Shown one piece after another: positions 1-7,889 of a stretch of DNA of 64,000 nucleotides. The stretch lies in the NCBI RefSeq assembly GCF_012396235.1, contig NZ_JAAXPA010000002.1:310001-374000 (forward strand), written 5' to 3'. Made by a program: the position numbers and the translations under genes. The notes under the pieces are model-generated. The model made no database searches. It was not told the origin of the DNA and saw only the letters and a list, made by a program, of their open reading frames with translations. Numbering within the stretch: position 1 is the first letter of the stretch; the number at the start of each line of letters is the position of its first letter. This stretch comes from Rhodococcus opacus. GTDB lineage: Bacteria > Actinomycetota > Actinomycetes > Mycobacteriales > Mycobacteriaceae.

Positions 1-2
1 AC

Positions 3-341
3 AAGACGGGCGCGATCCGAGTCACGCCCCGCCTGACACGGATGATCATCGGCGCCCTCATCGGTGTCGTCGTCCTCGCCCTCGGCAACGTGATCGCCAG
101 CTTCTTCACCGAAGGCGGCCTCGGTCTCCGCGACGGCGGTCCCCTGGCGATCATCTTCAGCCTCGTCTGCATCGGCATCGCCGCGTTCAGCTTCCTGCTG
201 GACTTCGACGCCGCTGACCAGCTGATCCGGGCACAGGCGCCGGAGAAGGCAGCGTGGGGCGTCGCATTCGGACTCACCGTCACCCTCGTGTGGCTGTACG
301 TCGAGATCCTGCGACTCCTGAGCTACTTCAACAGCGACTAG
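3..341 (+). CDS. Bax inhibitor-1/YccA family membrane protein, C-terminal part
   Basis: The frame is open from the left edge of the window to a TAG stop, so only the C-terminal ~112 residues are present. It shows three hydrophobic segments and ends in the pattern L-x-W-L-Y-x-E-I-L-R-L-L-S-Y, which I recognise from the C-terminus of actinobacterial Bax-inhibitor-1/YccA proteins. These are multi-pass inner-membrane proteins whose bacterial role is unclear; ion leak and stress protection have been proposed for the superfamily. The first internal ATG is at 42, but codons before it continue the family pattern, so the true start lies upstream of the window. A strong palindromic terminator follows directly. 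Confidence 0.8.
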   Translation, partial: KTGAIRVTPRLTRMIIGALIGVVVLALGNVIASFFTEGGLGLRDGGPLAIIFSLVCIGIAAFSFLLDFDAADQLIRAQAPEKAAWGVAFGLTVTLVWLYVEILRLLSYFNSD

Positions 342-350
342 TAGTTCCAC

Positions 351-388
351 GAGAAGGCCCCCGAGAGCATGCTCTCGGGGGCCTTCTC
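351..388. terminator. Perfect 38-nt palindromic terminator
   Basis: Two 19-nt arms form a perfect inverted repeat with no unpaired bases in the DNA (left arm begins GAGAAGGCCCCCGAGAG), followed by TGTTGT. It lies 10 nt after the stop of the membrane-protein gene, as expected for an intrinsic terminator in high-GC actinobacteria, which often lack a long U-tract. Confidence 0.85.
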
Positions 389-490
389 TGTTGTGCGGGC
401 CCGGTTCGATTACCTCGGAGGTAATCGACGCGCGTATTCCGACGGAGGAATGTCGTGTGCGGCAACCAGCCCCACCCGAAGGAGCACGAC

Positions 491-811
491 ATGAGCGCGT
501 ACGGAATGGCCCACCTCGAGAACGTCGACATGGGTCCGCAGATCGTCGAATACCTCGAACGCATCGACGGCACCCTCCGCCCGTTCTCCGGCAAGTTCAT
601 CGTCCACGGCGGACGCCAGGACGTGGTCGAGGGAACGTCCGACGGCGCGTTCATCGTCATCGAGTTCCCCGACCGCGAGCACCTCGAAGGCTGGTACGCG
701 TCCGACGCGTACCGGGAGATCCTCCCGCTCCGCGCCGAGCATTCCGACGGACTGGTGATAATGGCCGACGGGGTCGACGCCGACCACAAGGCCACCGACA
801 TCCTCGGGTAG
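491..811 (+). CDS. DUF1330 family protein
   Basis: Encodes 106 residues. The compact ferredoxin-like (dimeric alpha-beta barrel) pattern is visible: an N-terminal strand, a central V-I-E-F-P-D-R-E segment, then W-Y-x-S-D-A-Y and a C-terminal strand, all characteristic of DUF1330. Family members are small cytoplasmic proteins of unknown biochemical role related to the Dabb/EthD folds. The ATG at 491 is preferred over an in-frame start at 455 because GAAGGAG lies 7 nt upstream of it. The gene is single, with a terminator upstream and a palindromic repeat element downstream shared with the convergent thiolase gene. Confidence 0.8.
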   Translation: MSAYGMAHLENVDMGPQIVEYLERIDGTLRPFSGKFIVHGGRQDVVEGTSDGAFIVIEFPDREHLEGWYASDAYREILPLRAEHSDGLVIMADGVDADHKATDILG

Positions 812-821
812 GCGCTTCGCG

Positions 822-867
822 CCCGTGAGTGGTTAACGAGTCTCTGCACTCGTCAACCACTCACGGG
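822..867. repeat. Palindromic element, subfamily A copy 1
   Basis: Perfect 13-bp arms (CCCGTGAGTGGTT and its complement) enclose a second 6-bp hairpin (ACGAGT/ACTCGT). It sits between the convergent DUF1330 and thiolase stop codons and is followed by the GC palindrome GGCGGAGCCGCC abutting the thiolase stop. It is homologous, in reverse orientation, to the element at 20473-20520. It probably works as a bidirectional terminator. Confidence 0.75.
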
Positions 868-879
868 TGGCGGAGCCGC

Positions 880-2097
880 CTAGCTCAGGCGCTCCAGGAC
901 CATGGCCATGCCCTGCCCGCCGCCGACGCACATCGTCTCGACGCCGAACGTCTTGTCCTGCTCGCGGAGGTTGTTGAGCAGGGTGTTGGTGATGCGGGCA
1001 CCGGTCATGCCGAACGGGTGACCGAGGGCGATGGCGCCGCCGGAGATGTTCAGCTTGTCCTCGTCGATCTTCAGCTCGCGAGCCGATCCGAGGACCTGGA
1101 CCGCGAAGGCCTCGTTGATCTCGAACAGATCGATGTCGGAGATGGACTTGCCCGCGATGGCGAGGGCCTTCTTGACGGCCTCGATCGGGCCCAGGCCCAT
1201 GATCTCGGGGGACAGTCCGGACACCCCGGTGGACACGATGCGGGCCAACGGGGTCAGGCCGAGGGCCTTGGCCTTGGTGTCGGACATAATGACGAGCGCG
1301 GCGGCGCCGTCGTTGAGCGGGCACGCGTTGCCGGCGGTGACGGTGCCGTCCGGGCGGAACACGGGCTTGAGCTGGCTGATGCCCTCGTAGGTGGTGCCGG
1401 CGCGGGGGCCGTCGTCGGTGCTGACGACGGTGCCGTCGGGGAGGGTGACCGGGGTGATCTCCCGCTCGAAGAAGCCGTTCTTGATCGCTTCCTCCGCGCG
1501 GTTCTGGGAGCGGACACCCCAGCGGTCCTGCTCCTCACGGGTGATGCCGGTGGCCGATGCGACGTTCTCGGCCGTCTGGCCCATCGCGATGTAGACGTCG
1601 GGAATCTGCTCGTCCCCGCGCGGGTCGGTCCACGCGACGCCGCCCTCGGCGAGCTTCGCGGTACGCGCCTCGGCATCGGCGAACCTCGGGTTCTTGGTGT
1701 TCGGCAGGCCGTCGGCGTTGCCGGTGACGAAGCTGGACACCGACTCGACGCCGGCGGAGACGAACACGTCGCCCTCGCCGGCCTTGATCGCGTGCAGTGC
1801 CATGCGGGTGGTCTGCAGCGAGGAGGAACAGTAGCGGTTGACGGTGACACCGGGCAGGAAGTCATAGCCCAGTTCCACCGCGACGACGCGGGCGATGTTG
1901 AAACCCGACTGGCCTGCGGGCTGACCGCAGCCGAGGAGCAGGTCGTCGATCTCGGTGGGATCGAGTTCGGGGACCTTCGCCAGAGCCGCGGCCACCATCT
2001 GCGTCGTCAGATCATCCGGGCGGATGGTCTTGAGCGAGCCCTTCATGGCTCGGCCGATCGGTGAGCGTACTGCGGAGACGATGACTGCCTCGGGCAT
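880..2097 (-). CDS. Thiolase, acetyl-CoA C-acyltransferase (FadA type)
   Basis: A 405-residue type I thiolase, full length for degradative FadA enzymes, which cleave 3-ketoacyl-CoA with CoA in fatty-acid beta-oxidation. The nucleophile is Cys90 (N-R-Y-C-S-S-S), His360 lies in G-H-P-F-G-M-T-G, and Cys390 in C-V-G-G-G-Q-G; this Cys-His-Cys set is the family catalytic set. The ATG at 2097 is chosen because AAGGAG lies 7 nt upstream; the 16 residues that extend the frame upstream are not conserved-looking. A perfect inverted repeat lies in the leader (2122-2143). The position matches M. tuberculosis fadA3 (Rv1074c) beside the Rv1075c esterase. Substrate chain length cannot be told from the sequence. 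Confidence 0.9.
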   Translation of the reverse strand: MPEAVIVSAVRSPIGRAMKGSLKTIRPDDLTTQMVAAALAKVPELDPTEIDDLLLGCGQPAGQSGFNIARVVAVELGYDFLPGVTVNRYCSSSLQTTRMALHAIKAGEGDVFVSAGVESVSSFVTGNADGLPNTKNPRFADAEARTAKLAEGGVAWTDPRGDEQIPDVYIAMGQTAENVASATGITREEQDRWGVRSQNRAEEAIKNGFFEREITPVTLPDGTVVSTDDGPRAGTTYEGISQLKPVFRPDGTVTAGNACPLNDGAAALVIMSDTKAKALGLTPLARIVSTGVSGLSPEIMGLGPIEAVKKALAIAGKSISDIDLFEINEAFAVQVLGSARELKIDEDKLNISGGAIALGHPFGMTGARITNTLLNNLREQDKTFGVETMCVGGGQGMAMVLERLS

Positions 2098-2121
2098 GAA
2101 AACTCCTTTGTCAACTGCGGG

Positions 2122-2143
2122 GGTCTGCACTGTGTTGCAGACC
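2122..2143. promoter_or_regulatory. Inverted repeat in thiolase leader, candidate operator
   Basis: 8-bp perfect arms (GGTCTGCA / TGCAGACC) around a 6-nt spacer, 25 nt upstream of the thiolase ATG. A TAAGTT hexamer on the minus strand ~25 nt further upstream (near 2170) could be the -10 box, which would place the repeat in the early transcribed region. This fits a TetR- or GntR-type operator, as is common for beta-oxidation genes. The regulator is unknown. Confidence 0.45.
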
Positions 2144-2204
2144 ACCCGTTCTGTGGCCTTCCCGACAACTTACGTTGCCGGGCGGCACCGGGGACATCGC
2201 CATC

Positions 2205-3227
2205 TCACTCAGCGACCCGTCGCCTCCTGGACGCGGACGCCTCCTCGATCGCGAGGAGCTCGTCGAGGCGGGAAGGTGAGCGTCGCCGGGCACTGAGTCG
2301 CCACAGGAAACGGTTGAGCGAGGCGGTCATTCGGGTCGACAGCTTGCGTGATTCCGCGGCCTCCGACACCTGGGGCAGGTCGGGCAGCGGTCCGCCGTGC
2401 CACATGCCCAGAGCGGTCGCGAGAACGGGCACGATCTGCATCGCCGCCAATTCGTACCCCGCCGCGGACGGGTGGAAGTGGTCGGAGGAGAACATCCGGT
2501 CGGGGGCCGCCAGGAACTCCGGCGCCAGCAGGTCGGCCAACGCCACCGGGTGGCCACCCGCCGCGCTGGTCGCCGCCGCCTGCGCCCGGGCCAGGCGCAA
2601 CCCCCACGTTCGGACGACGGTCCGCAGGGGCTGCGGAATCGCGGTGACCACCCCGAGGTCGGGGCACGTTCCGACCACGACCGCGCAGTCGTGGGCGCGG
2701 AGCCGTTCGACCGCCTCCCCGAGCCTGCGCGCCGACGCCCGGATCGAGTTCTTGGACGTCACGTCGTTGGCGCCGACCAGGATCACCGCGGCGTCCGGCG
2801 GCGGTCCGGCCACGAACATCGCGTCCACCTGCCCGCTGAGCCCGCGGGACGTGGCGCCGCCGATGGCCTTGGTGCTCAGCCGGATCCGCTTGCCGGTCTC
2901 GTCGGCGAGGCGCCTCGCGATCTGCACACCGGGCACTTCGTCCGCCGACAGGCATCCCACCCCGGCGGCCGTGGAGTCGCCGAAAATCATCAGATGGACG
3001 TCGTACGAGACGGTCCGTAGCCAGCGTTCGGGGACCGCGGCGCCGGGGGAGTAGACGCCGTCGGCCTCCGGCGGCTTGGCGACGTTGCGCCCGATCACAC
3101 CGCGGGCCGCCGTCGCCTGCGACATCAGATAGGAGTACGCCGCCCACGACAGCGTGCCTGCGCTCGAACCTGCCACGACAGCCGCGGCGCCGGCTTTCAC
3201 TCCGGTCTGCCAGGTCCTCTTGGGCAC
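2205..3227 (-). CDS. Secreted SGNH/GDSL-type esterase (Rv1075c-like)
   Basis: A ~340-residue SGNH hydrolase. The N-terminus has a basic patch and then an alanine-rich hydrophobic stretch (about residues 9-35), fitting export or membrane anchoring. Block I is F-G-D-S-T-A-A-G, with nucleophile Ser85 counted from the GTG at 3227. Block III is G-A-N-D-V, and Block V is S-D-H-F-H-P, giving Asp249 and His252. The spacing equals the Ser80/Asp244/His247 set I recall for the M. tuberculosis homologue Rv1075c, shifted by 5. GTG 3227 is preferred because AAAGGTGAG lies ~4 nt upstream; GTG 3236 is an alternative. The basic, arginine-rich C-terminal tail is unusual for the fold. The natural substrate is unknown; short-chain or acetyl esters are likely. 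Confidence 0.82.
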   Translation of the reverse strand: MPKRTWQTGVKAGAAAVVAGSSAGTLSWAAYSYLMSQATAARGVIGRNVAKPPEADGVYSPGAAVPERWLRTVSYDVHLMIFGDSTAAGVGCLSADEVPGVQIARRLADETGKRIRLSTKAIGGATSRGLSGQVDAMFVAGPPPDAAVILVGANDVTSKNSIRASARRLGEAVERLRAHDCAVVVGTCPDLGVVTAIPQPLRTVVRTWGLRLARAQAAATSAAGGHPVALADLLAPEFLAAPDRMFSSDHFHPSAAGYELAAMQIVPVLATALGMWHGGPLPDLPQVSEAAESRKLSTRMTASLNRFLWRLSARRRSPSRLDELLAIEEASASRRRRVAE

Positions 3228-3362
3228 TGGTCTCACCTTTCCGCTACCTGGTGCTCATCTCACGGGTTCCAGCGGACTGCGTGCGCACCAATCTAGTCGG
3301 ATCAGGGCCCCCGTGCCGGACGTCTGTGAGCATCGGATCAGGGCATCTGGGAGCATGGAGGC

Positions 3363-4748
3363 ATGCGCATCGCGGAACACGTCGTCGACCTGATCGGCAA
3401 CACCCCTCTCGTCAAGCTCTCTTCTGTCATCGGGGAGAACCACGGGACCGTTGCAGCCAAGATCGAATACCTCAACCCGGGCGGAAGCTCGAAGGACCGC
3501 ATCGCGGTCAAGATGATCGACGCCGCGGAGGCGTCCGGTGAGCTGAAGCCGGGTGGGACCATCGTGGAGCCCACCTCCGGCAACACCGGCATCGGCCTCG
3601 CCCTGGTGGCCCAGAAGCGCGGATACAAGTGCGTGTTCGTCTGCCCCGACAAGGTCAGCGAAGACAAGCGGAACGTCCTCAAGGCCTACGGCGCCGAGGT
3701 CGTGGTGTGCCCCACCGCGGTCGCGCCCGAGCACCCGGACAGCTACTACAGCGTCTCCGACCGGCTCGCACGCGAACTCCCCGGCGGCTGGAAGCCCAAC
3801 CAGTACTCCAACCCGGGCGGCCCGCAGAGCCACTACGAGACCACCGGCCCCGAGATCTGGGCCGACACCGACGGCAAGATCACCCACTTCGTCGCAGGCG
3901 TCGGCACCGGCGGCACCATCACCGGCACCGGCCGCTACCTCAAGGAGGTGTCCGGCGGCAAGGTCAAGGTCATCGGCGCCGACCCCGAGGGTTCCGTGTA
4001 CTCGGGTGGCACCGGCCGTCCGTACCTGGTCGAGGGCGTGGGCGAGGACTTCTGGCCGAGCGCCTACGACCCGTCCATCCCCGACGAGATCATCGCCGTG
4101 TCCGATGCCGACTCCTTCGAGATGACCCGTCGCCTCGCGCGCGAAGAGGGCCTGCTGGTCGGCGGCTCCTGCGGCATGGCTGTCGTCGCTGCACTCGAGG
4201 TCGCCAAGCGCGAGGGCCCCGACGCGGTCATCGTCGTCCTGCTGCCCGACGGTGGTCGCGGATACCTCTCGAAGATCTTCAACGACAAGTGGATGGCGTC
4301 CTACGGCTTCCTCCGCACCCCGCTCGACGGCAAGCCCGACGAGAAGACGGTCGGCGACGTGCTGCGCGGTAAGTCCGGCGAACTCCCGGACCTCGTCCAC
4401 ACCCACCCGTCCGAGACGCTGCGCGACGCCATCGAGATCCTCCGCGAGTACGGGGTGTCCCAGATGCCCGTCGTCGGCGCGGAGCCGCCCGTCATGGCCG
4501 GTGAAGTGGCGGGCAGCGTCACCGAGCGTGACCTGCTCAGTGCCGTGTTCGAGGGACGCGCGCACCTGGCCGACCCGGTGGAGAAGCACATGAGCAAGCC
4601 GTTCCCGCTCATCGGTTCGGGTGAGCCCGTGTCGGCCGCCACCAAGGCGCTCGGCGACACCGACGCGCTGATGGTCGTCGACGACGGCAAGCCTGCCGGG
4701 GTCATCACCCGCCACGACCTTCTCGGGTTCCTCAGCGCCGGCTCCTAG
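3363..4748 (+). CDS. cbs: Cystathionine beta-synthase
   Basis: 461 residues: an N-terminal PLP fold-type II domain (~1-320) and a C-terminal pair of CBS modules (~335-460), the architecture of cystathionine beta-synthase rather than simple cysteine synthase. The PLP lysine is Lys44 in G-G-S-S-K-D-R; S-G-N-T-G (72-76) and G-T-G-G-T-I-T-G bind substrate carboxylate and PLP phosphate. It condenses serine (or O-acetylserine) with homocysteine to cystathionine in reverse transsulfuration; the CBS pair usually senses adenosyl ligands. GGGAG and GGAGG precede the ATG closely. With metB just downstream it forms a transsulfuration pair, in the Rv1077-Rv1079 order as I recall it. Confidence 0.92.
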   Translation: MRIAEHVVDLIGNTPLVKLSSVIGENHGTVAAKIEYLNPGGSSKDRIAVKMIDAAEASGELKPGGTIVEPTSGNTGIGLALVAQKRGYKCVFVCPDKVSEDKRNVLKAYGAEVVVCPTAVAPEHPDSYYSVSDRLARELPGGWKPNQYSNPGGPQSHYETTGPEIWADTDGKITHFVAGVGTGGTITGTGRYLKEVSGGKVKVIGADPEGSVYSGGTGRPYLVEGVGEDFWPSAYDPSIPDEIIAVSDADSFEMTRRLAREEGLLVGGSCGMAVVAALEVAKREGPDAVIVVLLPDGGRGYLSKIFNDKWMASYGFLRTPLDGKPDEKTVGDVLRGKSGELPDLVHTHPSETLRDAIEILREYGVSQMPVVGAEPPVMAGEVAGSVTERDLLSAVFEGRAHLADPVEKHMSKPFPLIGSGEPVSAATKALGDTDALMVVDDGKPAGVITRHDLLGFLSAGS

Positions 4749-4780
4749 ACGACACGTCGGACCCGGGCACGACAACACTG

Positions 4781-4821
4781 GTCCCCGCTGCGCACGGAAC
4801 GTACGGTGCACAGCGGGGGAC
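4781..4821 (+). terminator. Stem-loop after cbs
   Basis: GTCCCCGCTG pairs with CAGCGGGG(G)AC with one bulged G, and an inner GCAC/GTGC extends the stem. It lies 32 nt after the cbs stop and before the ribosome-binding site of the lipoprotein gene, so it should reduce read-through from cbs. Confidence 0.6.
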
Positions 4822-4850
4822 CGGTCCGGTGTCCGTGAGGGGGAATCTCA

Positions 4851-5387
4851 GTGAGTGCTCGTCTACGTCGTCGTGTTCTTGTGGGCTCGGTTGTCCTGCT
4901 CGGGTTCGCCGCCGCCGGATGTGGGAACAGCATCGAGGGTGCCGCCGTCGCACAGCCGGGATCGTCGGACGTCGACTCGGCGTCTGCGGGCACGTCGTCT
5001 TCGGCGGCGTCCGCCGACTGCGCCGCGCTGACGAAGGCACTCGGCCGGCTGGTGGCGGACCGGCCGCATCTCACCGAGGCCGTCCTGCCCGGCTCGATCG
5101 ATCCGACGTGCTCGTGGTCCAAGGGGCCGACCAACGTCATGAGCACCATCACCGCGTCGGTCAAGCCGCAGGTGACGGATCCCGCCGTCCTCGTCGAGAT
5201 GCGGAACGGGACGAACGTCGTCCCCGACCCCCGTTCCGCCGAGTTCGGCGGGGTGGTCCTCGACGTCGTGGCCATGGCGCTGCTCACCCCGGACCACAGC
5301 ATCATCGTCAACGCGCTCGACCCCTCCGTCAGCGACGCGACCAAGCTCGACGTCGCGTTCGCGATCGCGGAGTATCTGGAGAAGTAG
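4851..5387 (+). CDS. Putative lipoprotein, DUF3558-like
   Basis: 178 residues with a clear lipoprotein signal: basic n-region (S-A-R-L-R-R-R), hydrophobic core, and lipobox F-A-A-A-G-C, giving lipidated Cys24. A Ser/Ala-rich linker follows, then a small domain containing Cys57 and Cys87 (C-A-A-L, T-C-S-W), suggesting one disulfide; this is the layout of small mycobacterial DUF3558-type lipoproteins, though I am not certain of the family. The GTG start has GAGGGGG 8 nt upstream. It sits between cbs and metB, where M. tuberculosis has pra, to which it shows no resemblance. Function unknown. Confidence 0.7.
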   Translation: MSARLRRRVLVGSVVLLGFAAAGCGNSIEGAAVAQPGSSDVDSASAGTSSSAASADCAALTKALGRLVADRPHLTEAVLPGSIDPTCSWSKGPTNVMSTITASVKPQVTDPAVLVEMRNGTNVVPDPRSAEFGGVVLDVVAMALLTPDHSIIVNALDPSVSDATKLDVAFAIAEYLEK

Positions 5388-5395
5388 GTCCCCAC

Positions 5396-5401
5396 TAGGC
5401 T
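5396..5401 (+). promoter_or_regulatory. Leaderless-type -10 box of metB
   Basis: TAGGCT followed by 7 nt and the metB ATG. The spacing places the transcript start at the first base of the start codon. A G-rich run before the ATG could act as a weak Shine-Dalgarno instead. Confidence 0.5.
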
Positions 5402-5408
5402 GGGGGCC

Positions 5409-6581
5409 ATGAGTGAGCAGCGCAGCAAAGCGGACAACATCAGCTGGCAGGGGTTCTCCACCAAGGCCGTGCACGCAGGATTCGACCCGGACCCGCAGAC
5501 GGGCGCCGTCAACGTTCCGATCTACGCGAGTTCGACGTTCGCGCAGGACGGCGTCGGCGGCATGCGTAACGGATTCGAATACGCCCGCACCGGCAACCCC
5601 ACCCGACGACCGCTCGAGGCCAACCTCGCCGCCCTCGAGTCGGGCACGTACGGTCGCGCGTTCGGCTCGGGCATGGCCGCCACCGACTGCCTGCTCCGTG
5701 CCGCGCTGCGCCCCGGCGACCACCTGGTCATCCCGAACGACGCCTACGGCGGAACGTTCCGCCTGATCGACAAGGTCTTCACCCAGTGGGGCATCGAGTA
5801 CACGCCCGCCGCGGTCTCCGACGTGGACGCGGTCCGGGCAGCCATCCGGCCCAACACCAAGCTCGTGTGGGTCGAGACGCCCACGAACCCGCTCCTCAAC
5901 ATCGGTGACATCGAGGCACTGTCCGACATCGCGCACGAGGCCGGCGCGAAGATCGTCGTCGACAACACGTTCGCCTCGCCGTACCTGCAGCAGCCGCTGC
6001 AGCTCGGCGCCGACGTCGCGCTGCACTCGACCACCAAGTACATCGGCGGACACTCCGACGTCGTCGGCGGCGCACTCGTCACCAACGACGAGGAGCTCGA
6101 CACGGCGTTCGCGTTCCTGCAGAACGGTGCCGGCGCGGTCCCCGGACCCTTCGACGCGTTCCTCACGCTCCGCGGCATCAAGACCCTCTCCCTGCGCATG
6201 GAGCGGCACAGCGACAACGCCGAGAAGGTCGTCGAACTGCTCACCGGGCACTCCGCGGTGTCGCAGGTCATCTACCCCGGACTCGACTCGCACCCCGGCC
6301 ACAAGGTCGCGGAGAAGCAGATGCGCCGCTTCGGCGGCATGATCTCGGTCCGCCTCGCCGGCGGCAAGCAGGCCGCACTGGACTTCTGCTCGCGCACCGA
6401 GATCTTCACGCTGGCCGAGTCGCTCGGCGGCGTCGAGTCGCTGATCGAGCACCCGGGTGCCATGACCCACGCCTCCACCGCCGGTTCGCTGCTCGAGGTT
6501 CCGGACGACCTGGTGCGCCTGTCCGTCGGCATCGAGGATGCCGCCGACCTCGTGGGCGACATCGAGCAGGCGCTGAAGTAG
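5409..6581 (+). CDS. metB: Cystathionine gamma-synthase
   Basis: A 390-residue fold-type I PLP enzyme of the Cys/Met metabolism family. The PLP lysine is Lys210 in H-S-T-T-K-Y-I-G-G-H-S-D; Y-A-R-T-G-N-P-T lies near residue 58 and S-L-G-G-V-E-S-L-I near residue 345. It joins an O-acylhomoserine with cysteine to form cystathionine for methionine synthesis, though family members can also show gamma-lyase activity. The upstream cbs (homocysteine to cystathionine) suggests that both directions of transsulfuration are encoded here. It starts at an ATG seven bases after TAGGCT. A perfect 19-bp-armed palindrome begins 12 nt after its stop. Confidence 0.9.
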   Translation: MSEQRSKADNISWQGFSTKAVHAGFDPDPQTGAVNVPIYASSTFAQDGVGGMRNGFEYARTGNPTRRPLEANLAALESGTYGRAFGSGMAATDCLLRAALRPGDHLVIPNDAYGGTFRLIDKVFTQWGIEYTPAAVSDVDAVRAAIRPNTKLVWVETPTNPLLNIGDIEALSDIAHEAGAKIVVDNTFASPYLQQPLQLGADVALHSTTKYIGGHSDVVGGALVTNDEELDTAFAFLQNGAGAVPGPFDAFLTLRGIKTLSLRMERHSDNAEKVVELLTGHSAVSQVIYPGLDSHPGHKVAEKQMRRFGGMISVRLAGGKQAALDFCSRTEIFTLAESLGGVESLIEHPGAMTHASTAGSLLEVPDDLVRLSVGIEDAADLVGDIEQALK

Positions 6582-6592
6582 GCGGCTTCGCC

Positions 6593-6640
6593 GCCCGTGC
6601 GCCTTTTTGGTTGCCGCCGCTACCAAAAAGGCGCACGGGC
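6593..6640. repeat. Palindromic element, subfamily B copy 1 (metB terminator)
   Basis: Perfect 19-bp arms starting GCCCGTGCGCCTTTTTGGT with a 10-nt loop. A GC-rich GGCGGCTTCGCCGCC motif links it to the metB stop codon. Nearly the same sequence recurs at 26795-26840 and 62658-62705. It separates metB from ilvA and ends 10 nt before ilvA's -10 box. Confidence 0.8.
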
Positions 6641-6649
6641 CGAAGGCCT

Positions 6650-6655
6650 TATGCT
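6650..6655 (+). promoter_or_regulatory. Leaderless-type -10 box of ilvA
   Basis: TATGCT followed by 7 nt and GTG 6663. It overlaps an in-frame ATG at 6651, which argues that GTG 6663 rather than that ATG is the real start. Confidence 0.5.
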
Positions 6656-6662
6656 GGCCCGC

Positions 6663-7883
6663 GTGGAGCCTGTCACGCTGGATCAGATCAGAGCAGCTCG
6701 TAAGCTGCTGGACCCCGTCATGCGCCGGACGCCGGTGATCGCGTCCCGGGCGTTATCGGAACGATGCGGGCACGTCGTGTCGCTGAAGTGCGAAAACTTG
6801 CAGCGCACTGGATCTTTCAAACCGCGGGGTGCGTACAACCGGATCGCGAATCTGTCGGTCGCGGAACGGGCCTGCGGGGTCGTGGCGGCCAGCGCGGGCA
6901 ATCACGCGCAGGGCGTGGCCTGGGCGGCCACGGAACTGGGCATCCCGTCCACCGTGTTCATGCCCACCGGCGCACCACTTCCGAAACTCGTCGCCACCAA
7001 GGCGTACGGCGCCACCGTCCACTTGACCGGCGACACCGTGGACGACGCGCTCGTCGCCGCGAAGGAGTTCGCGGACGAGACCGGCGCCGTCCTCATCCAT
7101 CCCTTCGATCACGTCGACATCGTCGCCGGGCAGGGGACCGTCGGGCTCGAGATCCTCGAGCAGGAACCCGACGTCGGCACGCTTGTCGTCCCGACCGGCG
7201 GCGGTGGGCTGATCGCGGGCATCGCCGCGGCGGTCAAGGCCACCCGGCCGGACGTGCGGATCGTCGGCGTCCAGGCCGAGCAGGCGGCCGCGTGGCCGCG
7301 TTCGCTGGCGGAGGGCCGTCCGATTCCGCTGGAGACCATGTCGACGATGGCCGACGGCATCGCGGTCGGCCGGCCCGGCGACGTGCCGTTCGCCCACGTC
7401 GGCTCGCAGGTCGACGCCATCGTGACGGTCAGCGAGGACGCTCTGTCCCGGGCGCTGCTCCTGTGCCTCGAACGCGCGAAGCTCATCGTTGAGCCTGCGG
7501 GCGCGGCGGCGGTGGCCGCGTTGATCAGCTGCTCGACGGAAGAGCTGGGACTCACCGGGAAGGTGTGCGCGGTGCTGTCCGGCGGCAACATCGACCCGTT
7601 GCTGCTCACCCACGTCGTCAATCACGGCCTTCGGGCCGCCGGCCGGTATCTCGGTGTGCACGTGACCATTCCGGACCGACCGGGTGGTCTGGTCAGCCTC
7701 CTGGGCGTGATCAGCGGCAACGGCGCCAGCGTGGTGGACGTCGTCCACTCCCGCACCGGCGGCGCGCTCGCACTCGACGAGGTGGAGGTGTTCCTCACCG
7801 TCGAGACCCGTGGCCCCGGCCACCGGCAGGATCTCCTCGACGCACTGCGCGACGCCCAATACGCGGTTCGCCTCCAGGAATAG
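6663..7883 (+). CDS. ilvA: Threonine ammonia-lyase (threonine dehydratase)
   Basis: 406 residues from GTG 6663. The N-terminal fold-type II PLP domain carries Lys53 in R-T-G-S-F-K-P-R-G-A and the loops S-A-G-N-H-A-Q-G and G-G-G-G-L-I-A-G. From about residue 325 there is one ACT domain (V-T-I-P-D-R-P-G-G-L). It deaminates threonine to 2-oxobutyrate, the entry to isoleucine synthesis; the single ACT domain resembles the shorter threonine dehydratases rather than the two-ACT E. coli IlvA, so its effector may differ. The ATG at 6651 is the other possible start. It follows metB on the same strand but is cut off from it by a strong palindrome. Confidence 0.87.
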   Translation: MEPVTLDQIRAARKLLDPVMRRTPVIASRALSERCGHVVSLKCENLQRTGSFKPRGAYNRIANLSVAERACGVVAASAGNHAQGVAWAATELGIPSTVFMPTGAPLPKLVATKAYGATVHLTGDTVDDALVAAKEFADETGAVLIHPFDHVDIVAGQGTVGLEILEQEPDVGTLVVPTGGGGLIAGIAAAVKATRPDVRIVGVQAEQAAAWPRSLAEGRPIPLETMSTMADGIAVGRPGDVPFAHVGSQVDAIVTVSEDALSRALLLCLERAKLIVEPAGAAAVAALISCSTEELGLTGKVCAVLSGGNIDPLLLTHVVNHGLRAAGRYLGVHVTIPDRPGGLVSLLGVISGNGASVVDVVHSRTGGALALDEVEVFLTVETRGPGHRQDLLDALRDAQYAVRLQE

Positions 7884-7889
7884 CCGGAC

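Noticed and set aside
829-2064. 411-codon open frame on the plus strand opposite the thiolase gene
   Set aside because: Composition is low-complexity Gly/Asp/Leu/Val typical of an antisense frame in GC-rich DNA; the minus-strand thiolase has complete catalytic motifs.
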